From positions 1-64,000 of the forward strand of contig NZ_JMPJ01000037.1 in the NCBI RefSeq assembly GCF_000735345.1: a DNA stretch of 64,000 bases, in the 5' to 3' direction. A program made the translations under genes and the position numbers. Positions within the stretch are counted from its first letter, which is position 1; every line of letters begins with the position of its first letter. This document shows, piece by piece, positions 16,412 to 24,668 of the stretch. Source of the DNA: Ewingella americana ATCC 33852 (lineage in GTDB: Bacteria > Pseudomonadota > Gammaproteobacteria > Enterobacterales > Enterobacteriaceae). The notes beneath the pieces were generated by a model. That model searched no databases. It saw only the letters and a list, made by a program, of their open reading frames with translations, and had not been told where the DNA came from.

Positions 16412-16958
16412 CTTTCAGCCGCGGGCTTTTATACCCCGTCATGCTGGCAAACACGCCATCGCGTAAAATCAGCGCGTGGAACAGCGCGGCGGCCAGATGC
16501 AGCATCACGGTGACGAACAGCAGCAAGGCCAACGCCGTGTGCAGCGGGCGCAGCACGGCATAAAGGTCAATGTTTTTAGCCAGCAGCGGCGGCAACTGAA
16601 TGCCCGCCCCGAGGGTTATCGGATAACCCGCGGCGGAAAGCATCGCCCACCCAACCAGCGGCTGGGCCAGCATCAAACCATATAACAGCCAGTGAGAGAG
16701 ATGCGCCATCAGTTTTTGCAGCGAAGGCAAAGATTCCGGCAGGGCGGGCTTTTTATAGCGAAAACGCAAATAGAGCCGCAGCAGCACCAGAACCAGTAGC
16801 GCTACCCCCAGAGGTTTATGCAGCGAGTATAAAAAGGCGTGCAGGCTGGAAACGGTGGAGACCATGCCGACGCCGATAAACAGCATGGCAACGATCATTA
16901 GCGCCATGAGCCAGTGGACCAGACGCAGCAACGGGTGGAAATGGCTGACGTTTTTCAT
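16401..16958 (-). CDS. Cytochrome b561-family inner-membrane heme protein
   Basis: This 185-residue protein has four membrane helices and the histidines expected for two b hemes: FHPLLRLVHWLMAL at the N-terminus, LHKPLGVALL, HWLLYGLMLAQPLVGW and a late HTALALLLFVTVMLHLAAALFHAL. This family passes electrons between quinol and periplasmic acceptors. Its gene overlaps the upstream catalase-like gene by 4 bases (ATGA) and the sigma gene by 11. It is therefore a likely electron donor to the membrane-anchored heme protein encoded just before it. Confidence 0.9.
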   Translation of the reverse strand: MKNVSHFHPLLRLVHWLMALMIVAMLFIGVGMVSTVSSLHAFLYSLHKPLGVALLVLVLLRLYLRFRYKKPALPESLPSLQKLMAHLSHWLLYGLMLAQPLVGWAMLSAAGYPITLGAGIQLPPLLAKNIDLYAVLRPLHTALALLLFVTVMLHLAAALFHALILRDGVFASMTGYKSPRLKDEG

Positions 16959-18043
16959 AATGCGGCTCCGCGTTTTGCCTGCGCTTCTTCATGCGTGCGG
17001 CGGTTGAAGGAGGAGGAGTAGGCCGCCGAACGGGCGCTGAGCAGCGGGTCGTCCGAGCCAGAGATGCCATCCGGCAAAATCAGCGGGTCATAGTTGATGT
17101 CGCGGCAGTTGCCGTCGGCCTGATCCTGCGACGAGGTCAACACCAGCGTTCCCGCCGTGACTTTTTGCCGGTCGTCCGGCCATGCCTTACTGGCGTCATT
17201 GGTCGGGTCATCTTTGCCCGCCAGCGTAAGCACTAAATCCCACTTCAGCGGCCCCTGCGCCAGTCGCTGTTTTAAGTCTTTCTGCAGGAATAATGGGTCA
17301 GCTTTCTCTTCTGCCGTGATAGGAGTAGAAGCCGTCTGCGCCTGCATGCTCCAGCGCACGGTGCGAGTTTCACCCTGCGCGTTGGTGACGCGGAAGGCGT
17401 TCAAGCTGTTGTAGTTGTCGCTGGCCCAGCTTGAGGTGGGAACGGCGCTTTTAACCCATGCGAAGAATGGCTTAGATTCAGGATGTTGAGTCATAAAGGC
17501 TTGGATTTTGGCCGGATCGGGTTTGCCGGTCGCCGGGTCTGGGATGGAAGCAGTTTGCTGATCCAAGAAGCCCTGCGGCGTAGCGACGGTGAAGAACGGC
17601 AGGGCGTTCATGCCGGTTCGCCACTCTTGGCCGCTGGCGGATTTAAATTGTAGCGCCATGCTGCGCACCGGGACCGCGCCGTCGGGGGCGTTCGGGTTGC
17701 CGCCAGCAATTGCCAAACGGCCAATCACCGGGGTGCGTTCGACGCGGAAAACGTCGGCTTTCGACAGCGTGCTGGCGCGGCCATTACCCTCGAAATAACC
17801 GGCAACGCACAGGCCCTTGGCGTGGTTGCGGCGATAGCCCGGATGCACGCCGCCGGTTTTTTCCAGCACGTTAACCAGTTTATCTGGCGACAGGCGGTCA
17901 GGCGTCAACGCGCCCCATGCCCAGCCAAACAGCACACAAATCAGTAAAGGAATGGCGACGATGATCGCCACGCGCAGCCCAAAGCCGCGAGATTGCCGCG
18001 CGTTTTTAAGCATTTGGCAGAAAGATAAACGGGGTGAAGTCAT
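16955..18043 (-). CDS. Membrane-anchored SrpA-type catalase-related peroxidase
   Basis: This 362-residue protein is a short catalase-fold heme protein. It has an uncleaved N-terminal membrane helix (about 23-45), so the enzyme faces the periplasm. The distal histidine lies in RRNHAKGLCVAGYFEGNG (His74). The proximal heme ligand region is the C-terminal SARSAAYSSSFNRR (Arg338, Tyr342). Relatives of about 300-360 residues decompose peroxide poorly but act as peroxidases, and they are often paired with cytochrome b561. It leads the operon with b561, ECF sigma and anti-sigma. An ECF-type promoter lies 47-72 bases upstream. Confidence 0.88.
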   Translation of the reverse strand: MTSPRLSFCQMLKNARQSRGFGLRVAIIVAIPLLICVLFGWAWGALTPDRLSPDKLVNVLEKTGGVHPGYRRNHAKGLCVAGYFEGNGRASTLSKADVFRVERTPVIGRLAIAGGNPNAPDGAVPVRSMALQFKSASGQEWRTGMNALPFFTVATPQGFLDQQTASIPDPATGKPDPAKIQAFMTQHPESKPFFAWVKSAVPTSSWASDNYNSLNAFRVTNAQGETRTVRWSMQAQTASTPITAEEKADPLFLQKDLKQRLAQGPLKWDLVLTLAGKDDPTNDASKAWPDDRQKVTAGTLVLTSSQDQADGNCRDINYDPLILPDGISGSDDPLLSARSAAYSSSFNRRTHEEAQAKRGAAL

Positions 18044-18089
18044 AAATTCAGCTCACAAAAAAGACCGCAAAGGGGCAATGAGCGGATAA

Positions 18090-18115
18090 GACGAACCAGA
18101 AGGGGATTTATTCCC
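18090..18115 (-). promoter_or_regulatory. Putative ECF sigma promoter of the catalase/b561/sigma/anti-sigma operon
   Basis: Read on the minus strand, GGGAATAAA (18115-18107) is followed after 13 bases by CGTC (18093-18090), and then TTA. A G-G-A-A-T-A-A minus 35 element with a CGTC minus 10 element at this spacing is typical of ECF sigma autopromoters. It lies 47 bases before the first start codon of the operon. The assignment rests on motif shape only. Confidence 0.65.
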
Positions 18116-18198
18116 AAAGAAATAAAAAAATTTTCGACGAGGTGAAAAAGGGCAGGTTTTACAGCACAGGGGCGCGGCGGCCCCGGTGCTGAGATAGA

Positions 18199-19650
18199 TT
18201 ATTGTGTTTTTGCCATGGCCTGAGGAGGCTGCCAGCCGCCGCCGAGAGCGTTAAAGGCCGCTACCGCCGCACGCGCCGAGGCGGTTTGCGCCTGCGCCCG
18301 GGTGTCTGAGGCTTGCAGCAGGGTTTCGTCGGCATGCAGCACGTCTATCAGGCTGGCGGTGCCTTGCTGGAAGGCGGCGAAGGTTGATTTTCTGGCGCTG
18401 CCGAGGGCGTTCTCACCAACGGTTAAGGTAGAAGTCTGTGTCTCGCTGTTGACCAGCGCGGAGAAGGCATTTTCCACATCTTCGGTGGCGTGCAGCACCG
18501 TCTGGCGGTAGGCGGCGAGAGATTCGGCTTCTTGACCTTTGGCTTGGTTAATTTGGGCATTAATGCGGCCAAAGTCGAACAGTCTCCAGCGCAGCCCAAG
18601 GATAGCCGCTGACTGGGTTGCGCCGCCGGAGAGCAGATTGCCGCCGGAAGAGACCGTGGCGCTGCCCAGTAGCGCGCCCAGTGAAAACTTCGGATAATAT
18701 TCGCTGACCGCGACGCCGATCCTTGCGCTGGAAGCCGCGAGGTGGCGTTCGGCGACGATGATATCCGGCCTGCGGCGCAGCAGGTCAGCCGGAGTGCCGG
18801 TGTCGGTCAATTTCGGCGCCTGTGGGATAGCTCCCGGCACGGAAAGCTCGGCGCGATGGGTGCCCGCCGGGGTGCCGAGCATCACGTCCAGTGCGTTCAT
18901 CGCCGCATCAACCTGCGTCTGCAGGGCGGGCACCGTGGCTTGCACCTGCGCCAGCTCGCCTGCGGTCTGCTGCACCTGATACTCTGCCGCCAGCCCTTTG
19001 CTGTTCAACAGCTGGATTTTTTGCAGCAGCGCTTGCTGAGTGTTGGCCTGCTGTTGGGCGATGGCAAGCCGGGCCTGCAAACCGCGCAAGCTGATATAAA
19101 GATCGGCTGTTTGCGCGGCCACCGCGAGGCGGGTGGCGACCACGTCGGCCTGCGCGGCCTGATAGTCGGCGACGGCGGCCTGACGGCTGCGGCGCAGACC
19201 GCCAAAAATATCGATTTCCCAACTGGCATTGAGATCGCTCTCATAGGAATTGCCATAACGGTTATAATCAGGCGTTGAATTAAGCACTTGCCCGAGCGGC
19301 GTGTCGATGGACTGGTAGCCCCGCGCCGCCTGACCGCTGATATTCCCCGATGGCAACAGCTCCGCCGTGGCGGCACTCACTCTGGCACCGGCCTGCGCCA
19401 TGCGCGCCGAGGCTTGGGCCAGACTGAGGTTTTGCGCCAGCGCCTCGCTAACCAAACGGCTTAGCAGGGGATCGTCAAATCCTTGCCACCACAGGGCAAA
19501 GTTGGCGGGCCGCGTGGCCTGCTGTGAGCCAATTGAGGTCTGATATTGCTGCGGCAGCGGGCTGTCCGGGCGATGATAATCCGGCCCTACCGTGCAACCG
19601 GCTAATACGCCAGCGCTGACCAACAGGGCAAGTGTGCGGAGGGGAAACAT
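18199..19650 (-). CDS. Outer-membrane efflux lipoprotein (NodT/OprM family)
   Basis: This 483-residue protein has a lipoprotein signal peptide with lipobox LAGC (Cys19), then TVGPDYHRPD, the usual start of NodT-type factors. Two outer-membrane efflux repeats follow, with the characteristic PDLLRRRPDIIVAERHLAASSARIG string (written here in pieces: LLRRRPDI and AERHLAASSARIG). It forms the TolC-like trimeric channel of the RND pump encoded at 20431-24596. The gene is divergent from tetR, and the operator at 19677-19702 lies between them. It is thus probably repressed by the same regulator. Confidence 0.92.
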   Translation of the reverse strand: MFPLRTLALLVSAGVLAGCTVGPDYHRPDSPLPQQYQTSIGSQQATRPANFALWWQGFDDPLLSRLVSEALAQNLSLAQASARMAQAGARVSAATAELLPSGNISGQAARGYQSIDTPLGQVLNSTPDYNRYGNSYESDLNASWEIDIFGGLRRSRQAAVADYQAAQADVVATRLAVAAQTADLYISLRGLQARLAIAQQQANTQQALLQKIQLLNSKGLAAEYQVQQTAGELAQVQATVPALQTQVDAAMNALDVMLGTPAGTHRAELSVPGAIPQAPKLTDTGTPADLLRRRPDIIVAERHLAASSARIGVAVSEYYPKFSLGALLGSATVSSGGNLLSGGATQSAAILGLRWRLFDFGRINAQINQAKGQEAESLAAYRQTVLHATEDVENAFSALVNSETQTSTLTVGENALGSARKSTFAAFQQGTASLIDVLHADETLLQASDTRAQAQTASARAAVAAFNALGGGWQPPQAMAKTQ

Positions 19651-19676
19651 GGGAATTCCTTGGGTGGAATACAGTA

Positions 19677-19702
19677 AGTGACCATATTACAATTCGGTCA
19701 CT
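19677..19702. promoter_or_regulatory. TetR-type operator, copy 1 (between channel gene and tetR)
   Basis: AGTGACC (19677-19683) and GGTCACT (19696-19702) form a perfect inverted repeat with a 12-base spacer. The same GTGACC-N12-GGTCAC arrangement recurs at 20360-20383, before the pump genes. It lies between the two divergent starts (19650 and 19740), placed to control both. Confidence 0.8.
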
Positions 19703-19739
19703 AGTTGTCAATTATGGATCGCCAAGCTAAACTGGATAA

Positions 19740-20354
19740 ATGAGTAAACAAATGCAAACAAACCTTACCCGTGGTCCGGTCGATCACAGCGTCCGCGATC
19801 AGATTGTCGAGGCCGCGACCCAGCACTTCGCCCACTATGGTTATGAGAAAACCACGGTGTTGGACTTGGCGAAAGCGATTGGTTTTTCCAAAGCCTACAT
19901 CTACAAGTTTTTCGACTCCAAACAGGCGATTGGGGAGATCATCTGCGCCAACCGGCTGACGGAGTTTATGGATATCGTCAATGCCGCGATTGTGGATGCG
20001 CCGACGGCTTCTGAGAAATTACGTCGGTTATTCAAGGCAATAACCGAGGCTGGCGGTGACCTTTTTTTCCACGATCGCAAGCTGTTCGACATTGCGGCCG
20101 TCTCGTCGCGAGATAAATGGCCGTCGGCGGCGGCGCACCACCAGCGCCTGCTCGACCTGATCCGTGAGGTGCTGGTTGAAGGTCGTCAGTCCGGCGAGTT
20201 TGAGCGTAAGACGCCACTCGATGAAGCGGGTGAAGCCGTTTTTCTGGTGATGTGCCCTTATATTGACCCTATCCAGCTGCAATACAATCTTGATAAGGCG
20301 CCGACGGCATCCGTTCTGCTGCCCGCACTGATCCTGCGCAGCCTATCACCATAA
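19740..20354 (+). CDS. TetR-family repressor of the adjacent RND efflux pump
   Basis: This 204-residue protein has an N-terminal helix-turn-helix (EAATQHFAHYGYEKTTVLDL, then FSKAYIYKFFDSKQAIGEII) of the TetR/AcrR type and a helical ligand-binding domain. It lies between the outer-membrane channel gene (divergent) and the adaptor/pump genes (same strand). Identical inverted repeats flank its own gene on both sides, as expected for an autoregulated local repressor. The inducing compound is unknown. The 3' end stops 5 bases before the second operator. Confidence 0.93.
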   Translation: MSKQMQTNLTRGPVDHSVRDQIVEAATQHFAHYGYEKTTVLDLAKAIGFSKAYIYKFFDSKQAIGEIICANRLTEFMDIVNAAIVDAPTASEKLRRLFKAITEAGGDLFFHDRKLFDIAAVSSRDKWPSAAAHHQRLLDLIREVLVEGRQSGEFERKTPLDEAGEAVFLVMCPYIDPIQLQYNLDKAPTASVLLPALILRSLSP

Positions 20355-20359
20355 ATGCT

Positions 20360-20383
20360 GTGACCATTGACAATATTGGTCAC
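20360..20383. promoter_or_regulatory. TetR-type operator, copy 2 (before the adaptor/pump genes)
   Basis: GTGACC (20360-20365) and GGTCAC (20378-20383) are separated by 12 bases, exactly as in the copy at 19678-19701, while the spacer sequences differ. It lies 48 bases upstream of the adaptor gene, where bound repressor would block that promoter. Confidence 0.8.
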
Positions 20384-20430
20384 TAATCACAGAATGTGGT
20401 TCCTATCCTTTTTGATCAGTAAGGGAACCC

Positions 20431-21531
20431 ATGCTTCGGCTAAAAACTGCCACTATTGCCATTTGTCTGCTGCCTCTTGCCTTAGTGGCGTGTGGCGATG
20501 CATCCGGCGTCAAAGACCCCCGTACCCAGCCTCCGTTAGTCAGAGTGGCCGCGGTGACCAGCGGGACGGACTCCGCGCGGGCGTTTACCGGCGTCGTGAT
20601 TGCTCGGGTACAGAGTGACCTCGGCTTTCGCGTTTCCGGCAAAATTCTCGAGCGACTGGTCGATACCGGCCAAACCGTTAAGCGCGGCCAGCCCTTGATG
20701 CGCCTCGATTCTGTTGATTTGGGTCTGCAAGCTCAGGCGCAACAGCAGGCGGTTGCCGCCGCGCGGGCGCGTGCCAAACAGACTGCCGATGACGAAGCGC
20801 GTTATCGCGGACTCGTGTCCAGCGGCGCGGTTTCTGCTTCCACCTATGACCAGATAAAAGCCGCCGCCGACACCGCCAAGGCTGACCTCAGCGCGGCGCA
20901 GGCGCAGGCCAATGTCACCCAGAACGCCATGAGCTACGCGGTGCTGCTGGCCGACGCCGACGGCGTGGTGGTCAACACGCTGGCCGAGCCGGGGCAGGTG
21001 GTGAGTGCCGGGCAAGTGGTGGTTCAACTGGCAAGGGCCGGTCAGCGCGAGGCCATTGTGCATCTGCCTGAGACATTGCGCCCGGCGGTGGGCAGCAGCG
21101 CCATTGCCACGCTTTATGGTTCAGGCCAGCAGCCTTCTACCGCCAAGCTGCGCCTGCTTTCCGATGCCGCTGACCCACAAACTCGCACCTTCGAAGCGCG
21201 CTACGTGCTGCAAGGTGAGTCGGCCAATGCGCCGCTCGGTTCCACCGTGACGTTAAATATTGGCGACGGAAACGCCACGGATCCGCAGCTGCAGGTGCCT
21301 ATTGCCGCGATTTACGACGCGGGCAAAGGGCCGGGCGTGTGGGCGATTTCCGGCAAACCAGAGAAAGTGTCGTGGCAGCCGGTTCAGGTGCTGGGACTGA
21401 CAGACGAGGTAGCAAAGGTGGCTGGGCCATTGCAGGCGGGCGAGCGCATTGTCGCGCTGGGCGCGCATTTGCTGCATGAAGGCGAGGCGGTGCGCACCGA
21501 CTTACCTACTGCCGCCGGGAGCCAGCCATGA
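20431..21531 (+). CDS. RND efflux periplasmic adaptor (membrane fusion lipoprotein)
   Basis: This 366-residue protein has a lipobox LVAC (Cys21), so it is lipid-anchored in the inner membrane. Its domains are in the usual order: barrel-sandwich half (GFRVSGKILERLVDTGQTVKRGQPLMRLD), alpha-hairpin of about 70 residues rich in Ala and Gln, second lipoyl half (DGVVVNTLAEPGQVVSAGQ), beta-barrel and membrane-proximal domain. It links the RND pump to the outer-membrane channel. The gene overlaps the pump gene by 4 bases (ATGA) and is preceded by the second TetR operator. Confidence 0.93.
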   Translation: MLRLKTATIAICLLPLALVACGDASGVKDPRTQPPLVRVAAVTSGTDSARAFTGVVIARVQSDLGFRVSGKILERLVDTGQTVKRGQPLMRLDSVDLGLQAQAQQQAVAAARARAKQTADDEARYRGLVSSGAVSASTYDQIKAAADTAKADLSAAQAQANVTQNAMSYAVLLADADGVVVNTLAEPGQVVSAGQVVVQLARAGQREAIVHLPETLRPAVGSSAIATLYGSGQQPSTAKLRLLSDAADPQTRTFEARYVLQGESANAPLGSTVTLNIGDGNATDPQLQVPIAAIYDAGKGPGVWAISGKPEKVSWQPVQVLGLTDEVAKVAGPLQAGERIVALGAHLLHEGEAVRTDLPTAAGSQP

Positions 21532-24500
21532 GTGGCGGGCGGTTTAACCTCTCCGCGCTCGCCGTTCGCGAGCGTTCGATCACCCTTTTTCTGATCATTT
21601 TGATCACTCTTGCCGGGGTGGTCTCTTTCCTCCAGCTCGGGCGTGCGGAAGACCCGCCGTTCACCGTCAAACAGATGACAATTATTACCGCATGGCCGGG
21701 CGCGACGGCGCAGGAGATGCAGGATCAGGTCGCCGAGCCGCTGGAAAAGCGGATGCAGGAGCTGAAATGGTATGACCGCACTGAGACTTATACGCGTGCC
21801 GGTCTGGCTTACACCACCTTGTCACTGCTGGACAGCACGCCGCCCGACCAAGTGCCGGAGGAGTTCTATCAGGCGCGCAAAAAAATCGGCGATGAGGCGC
21901 AGAATCTGCCCTCTGGCGTGATTGGGCCGGTGATCAACGACGAGTTTTCGGATGTGACTTTTGCGCTGTTCGCGCTAAAAGCCCAAGGTGAGCCGCAGCG
22001 CCTGCTGGTGCGTGACGCGGAATCTCTCCGCCAGCGCCTGTTGCACGTGCCGGGGGTGAAAAAGGTCAACATTATTGGCGAGCGGCCGGAGCGCATTTTC
22101 GTGTCGTTTTCCCACGACCGGCTGGCGACGCTGGGCATTTCGCCGCAGGACATTTTCTCCGCGCTGAATAGCCAGAACGTGCTGACACCGGCGGGTTCGA
22201 TTGATACTAGCGGGCCGCAGGTCTTCCTGCGCCTTGACGGGGCTTTCGACAAGCTGGAGAAGATCCGCAATACGCCGATTATCACTCAGGGCAGAACCCT
22301 CAAGCTGTCCGACGTGGCGACGGTTGAGCGCGGCTATGAAGACCCGGCGACCTTCAAGGTGCGCAATCAGGGAGAGCCAGCGCTGCTGCTGGGCGTGGTG
22401 ATGCGCGACGGCTGGAACGGCCTTGATCTGGGGAAATCCCTCGACGCCGAGACGGCAAAAATCAATCAGGATATGCCACTCGGCATGACGTTCAGCAAAG
22501 TCAGCGACCAGTCGGTCAACATTAGCGGCGCGGTTAATGAGTTCATGGTGAAGTTCTTCGTCGCGCTGCTGGTGGTGATGGTGGTGTGCTTTGTCAGCAT
22601 GGGCTGGCGCGTCGGCATCGTGGTGGCCGCGGCGGTGCCGCTGACGCTGGCGGTAGTGTTTGTGGTGATGGCCGCCACCGACAAGAACTTCGACCGAATT
22701 ACCCTTGGGTCGCTGATTTTAGCCCTCGGGTTGCTGGTAGATGACGCCATTATTGCCATCGAAATGATGGTGGTAAAAATGGAGGAGGGCTACGACCGAA
22801 TCAAAGCCTCGGCCTATGCCTGGAGCCACACCGCGGCGCCCATGCTCGCCGGTACGCTGGTGACTACCATCGGCTTTATGCCTAATGGATTCGCCCACTC
22901 CACCGCCGGTGAGTACACCAGCAATATGTTCTGGATTGTGGGCATCGCGCTGATTTCGTCATGGGTGGTGGCGGTGGTGTTTACGCCTTACCTCGGCGTG
23001 AAAATGCTGCCGGACGCCAAACCGCACGCTGGTGGGCACGCGGCCATGTATAACACCAAGCATTATCAGCGTTTCCGCCGCCTGTTGATGAGCGTGGTGG
23101 CGCGTAAATGGCTGGTGGCTGCGACGGTGATTGGCCTGTTTGTGGTGGCTATTCTCGGCATGGGCGTGGTGAAAAAGCAGTTCTTCCCAACCTCTGACCG
23201 CCCGGAAGTGCTGCTGGAAGTGCAACTGCCTTACGGCACCTCCATTGAGCAGACGGACAAAACCACGACGAAGATTGAGGCTTGGCTGAGAAAGCAGGAT
23301 GAGGCGAAAATCGTCACGGCTTACATCGGGCAGGGGCCGCCGCGCTTCTATCTGGCGATGGCACCTGAGTTGCCCGATCCCTCTTTTGCCAAAATCGTGG
23401 TTTATACCGACAACGAAGAGACGCGCGAAGCCTTGAAAAACAAGATTCGTCAGGCGGTGAGCGACGGCCTTGCGCCAGAAGCTCAGGTTCGCGTCACCCA
23501 GTTGGTGTTCGGTCCGTATTCCCCTTATCCGGTGGCTTACCGCGTGATGGGGCCGGACCCTGCTACGCTGCGCGACATTGCCAGCAAGGTGGAGTCGGTA
23601 ATGCAGGCCAGCCCGCTGATGCGCACGGTGAACACTGACTGGGGAACCCGCGTGCCAACGCTGCATTTCGCGCTGGATCAGGATCGCCTTCAGGCCGTGG
23701 GCCTTAGCAGCAGCGCGGCCGCTCAGCAGTTGCAGTTCCTGCTGTCGGGTACGCCAATTACCTCGGTGCGTGAGGATATTCGTTCCGTGCAGGTGGTCGG
23801 GCGAGCGGCGGGGGATATTCGTCTCGACCCGAACAAGATTGCTGGCTTTACGCTGGTGGGGGCCAATGGTCAGCGCATCCCGCTGTCGCAGATTGGCCAT
23901 GTGCAAGTGCAGATGGAAGACCCAATCCTGCGCCGTCGTGATCGCACGCCGACCATTACCGTGCGCGGGGATATCGACGAAAGCCTCCAGCCGCCGGACG
24001 TCTCAGCGGCGATCAGCAAACAGCTGCAACCTATTGTGGCGTCGCTGCCTGCCGGGTATCGCATTGAGCAGGCCGGTTCGATTGAGGAGTCGGGCAAAGC
24101 CTCTAAAGCTATGGCGCCGCTGTTCCCCATCATGATTGCTCTGACGCTGCTGATCATTATCTTCCAAGTGCGTTCGATGTCGGCGATGGTGATGGTCTTT
24201 ATGACCGCGCCGCTGGGGCTGATTGGCGTGGTGCCGACGCTGCTGCTGTTCAACCAGCCGTTTGGTATCAATGCTTTAGTGGGGCTGATTGCGCTGTCGG
24301 GGATTTTAATGCGTAACACCTTAATCCTGATTGGGCAGATTAAGCATAATGAGCAGGAGGGGCTGAGTCCGTTCCACGCCATTATTGAAGCCACGGTGCA
24401 GCGCGCCAGACCGGTGCTGCTCACCGCGATGGCGGCGATTTTGGCCTTTATTCCGCTGACCCATTCGGTGTTCTGGGGCACGCTGGCTTACACGCTGATT

Positions 24501-24596
24501 GGCGGAACCTTCGGCGGTACCATCATGACGCTGGTGTTCCTGCCTGCGATGTACGCCATCTGGTTTAAGGTTCGCCCCGAGAAGCAGCCCGCTTAA
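21528..24596 (+). CDS. RND-family inner-membrane efflux pump (AcrB/HAE-1-like)
   Basis: This 1022-residue protein has the standard 12 membrane helices and two large periplasmic loops. The proton-relay aspartates lie in GLLVDDAIIAIEMMVVKM (helix 4). ILMRNTLILIGQI in helix 10 matches the group of shorter AcrB-like pumps related to TriC and VexF. It exports hydrophobic or toxic compounds by proton antiport. With the adaptor and the divergent channel gene it forms a complete tripartite pump under the local TetR. The substrate cannot be told from sequence. Confidence 0.93.
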   Translation: MSGGRFNLSALAVRERSITLFLIILITLAGVVSFLQLGRAEDPPFTVKQMTIITAWPGATAQEMQDQVAEPLEKRMQELKWYDRTETYTRAGLAYTTLSLLDSTPPDQVPEEFYQARKKIGDEAQNLPSGVIGPVINDEFSDVTFALFALKAQGEPQRLLVRDAESLRQRLLHVPGVKKVNIIGERPERIFVSFSHDRLATLGISPQDIFSALNSQNVLTPAGSIDTSGPQVFLRLDGAFDKLEKIRNTPIITQGRTLKLSDVATVERGYEDPATFKVRNQGEPALLLGVVMRDGWNGLDLGKSLDAETAKINQDMPLGMTFSKVSDQSVNISGAVNEFMVKFFVALLVVMVVCFVSMGWRVGIVVAAAVPLTLAVVFVVMAATDKNFDRITLGSLILALGLLVDDAIIAIEMMVVKMEEGYDRIKASAYAWSHTAAPMLAGTLVTTIGFMPNGFAHSTAGEYTSNMFWIVGIALISSWVVAVVFTPYLGVKMLPDAKPHAGGHAAMYNTKHYQRFRRLLMSVVARKWLVAATVIGLFVVAILGMGVVKKQFFPTSDRPEVLLEVQLPYGTSIEQTDKTTTKIEAWLRKQDEAKIVTAYIGQGPPRFYLAMAPELPDPSFAKIVVYTDNEETREALKNKIRQAVSDGLAPEAQVRVTQLVFGPYSPYPVAYRVMGPDPATLRDIASKVESVMQASPLMRTVNTDWGTRVPTLHFALDQDRLQAVGLSSSAAAQQLQFLLSGTPITSVREDIRSVQVVGRAAGDIRLDPNKIAGFTLVGANGQRIPLSQIGHVQVQMEDPILRRRDRTPTITVRGDIDESLQPPDVSAAISKQLQPIVASLPAGYRIEQAGSIEESGKASKAMAPLFPIMIALTLLIIIFQVRSMSAMVMVFMTAPLGLIGVVPTLLLFNQPFGINALVGLIALSGILMRNTLILIGQIKHNEQEGLSPFHAIIEATVQRARPVLLTAMAAILAFIPLTHSVFWGTLAYTLIGGTFGGTIMTLVFLPAMYAIWFKVRPEKQPA

Positions 24597-24619
24597 TTCA
24601 CCCGGCCTGCTGTAATAAA

Positions 24620-24651
24620 AAAGCCCGCCTAGGTCAACTTAGGCGGGCTTT
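24620..24651. terminator. Bidirectional terminator after the RND pump gene
   Basis: AAAGCCCGCCTA (24620-24631) pairs perfectly with TAGGCGGGCTTT (24640-24651) around an 8-base loop, flanked by an A-run on the left and a T-run on the right. It ends the pump operon and the convergent NCS1 transporter operon. Confidence 0.92.
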
Positions 24652-24668
24652 GTGTTATCTGCGAGCCG

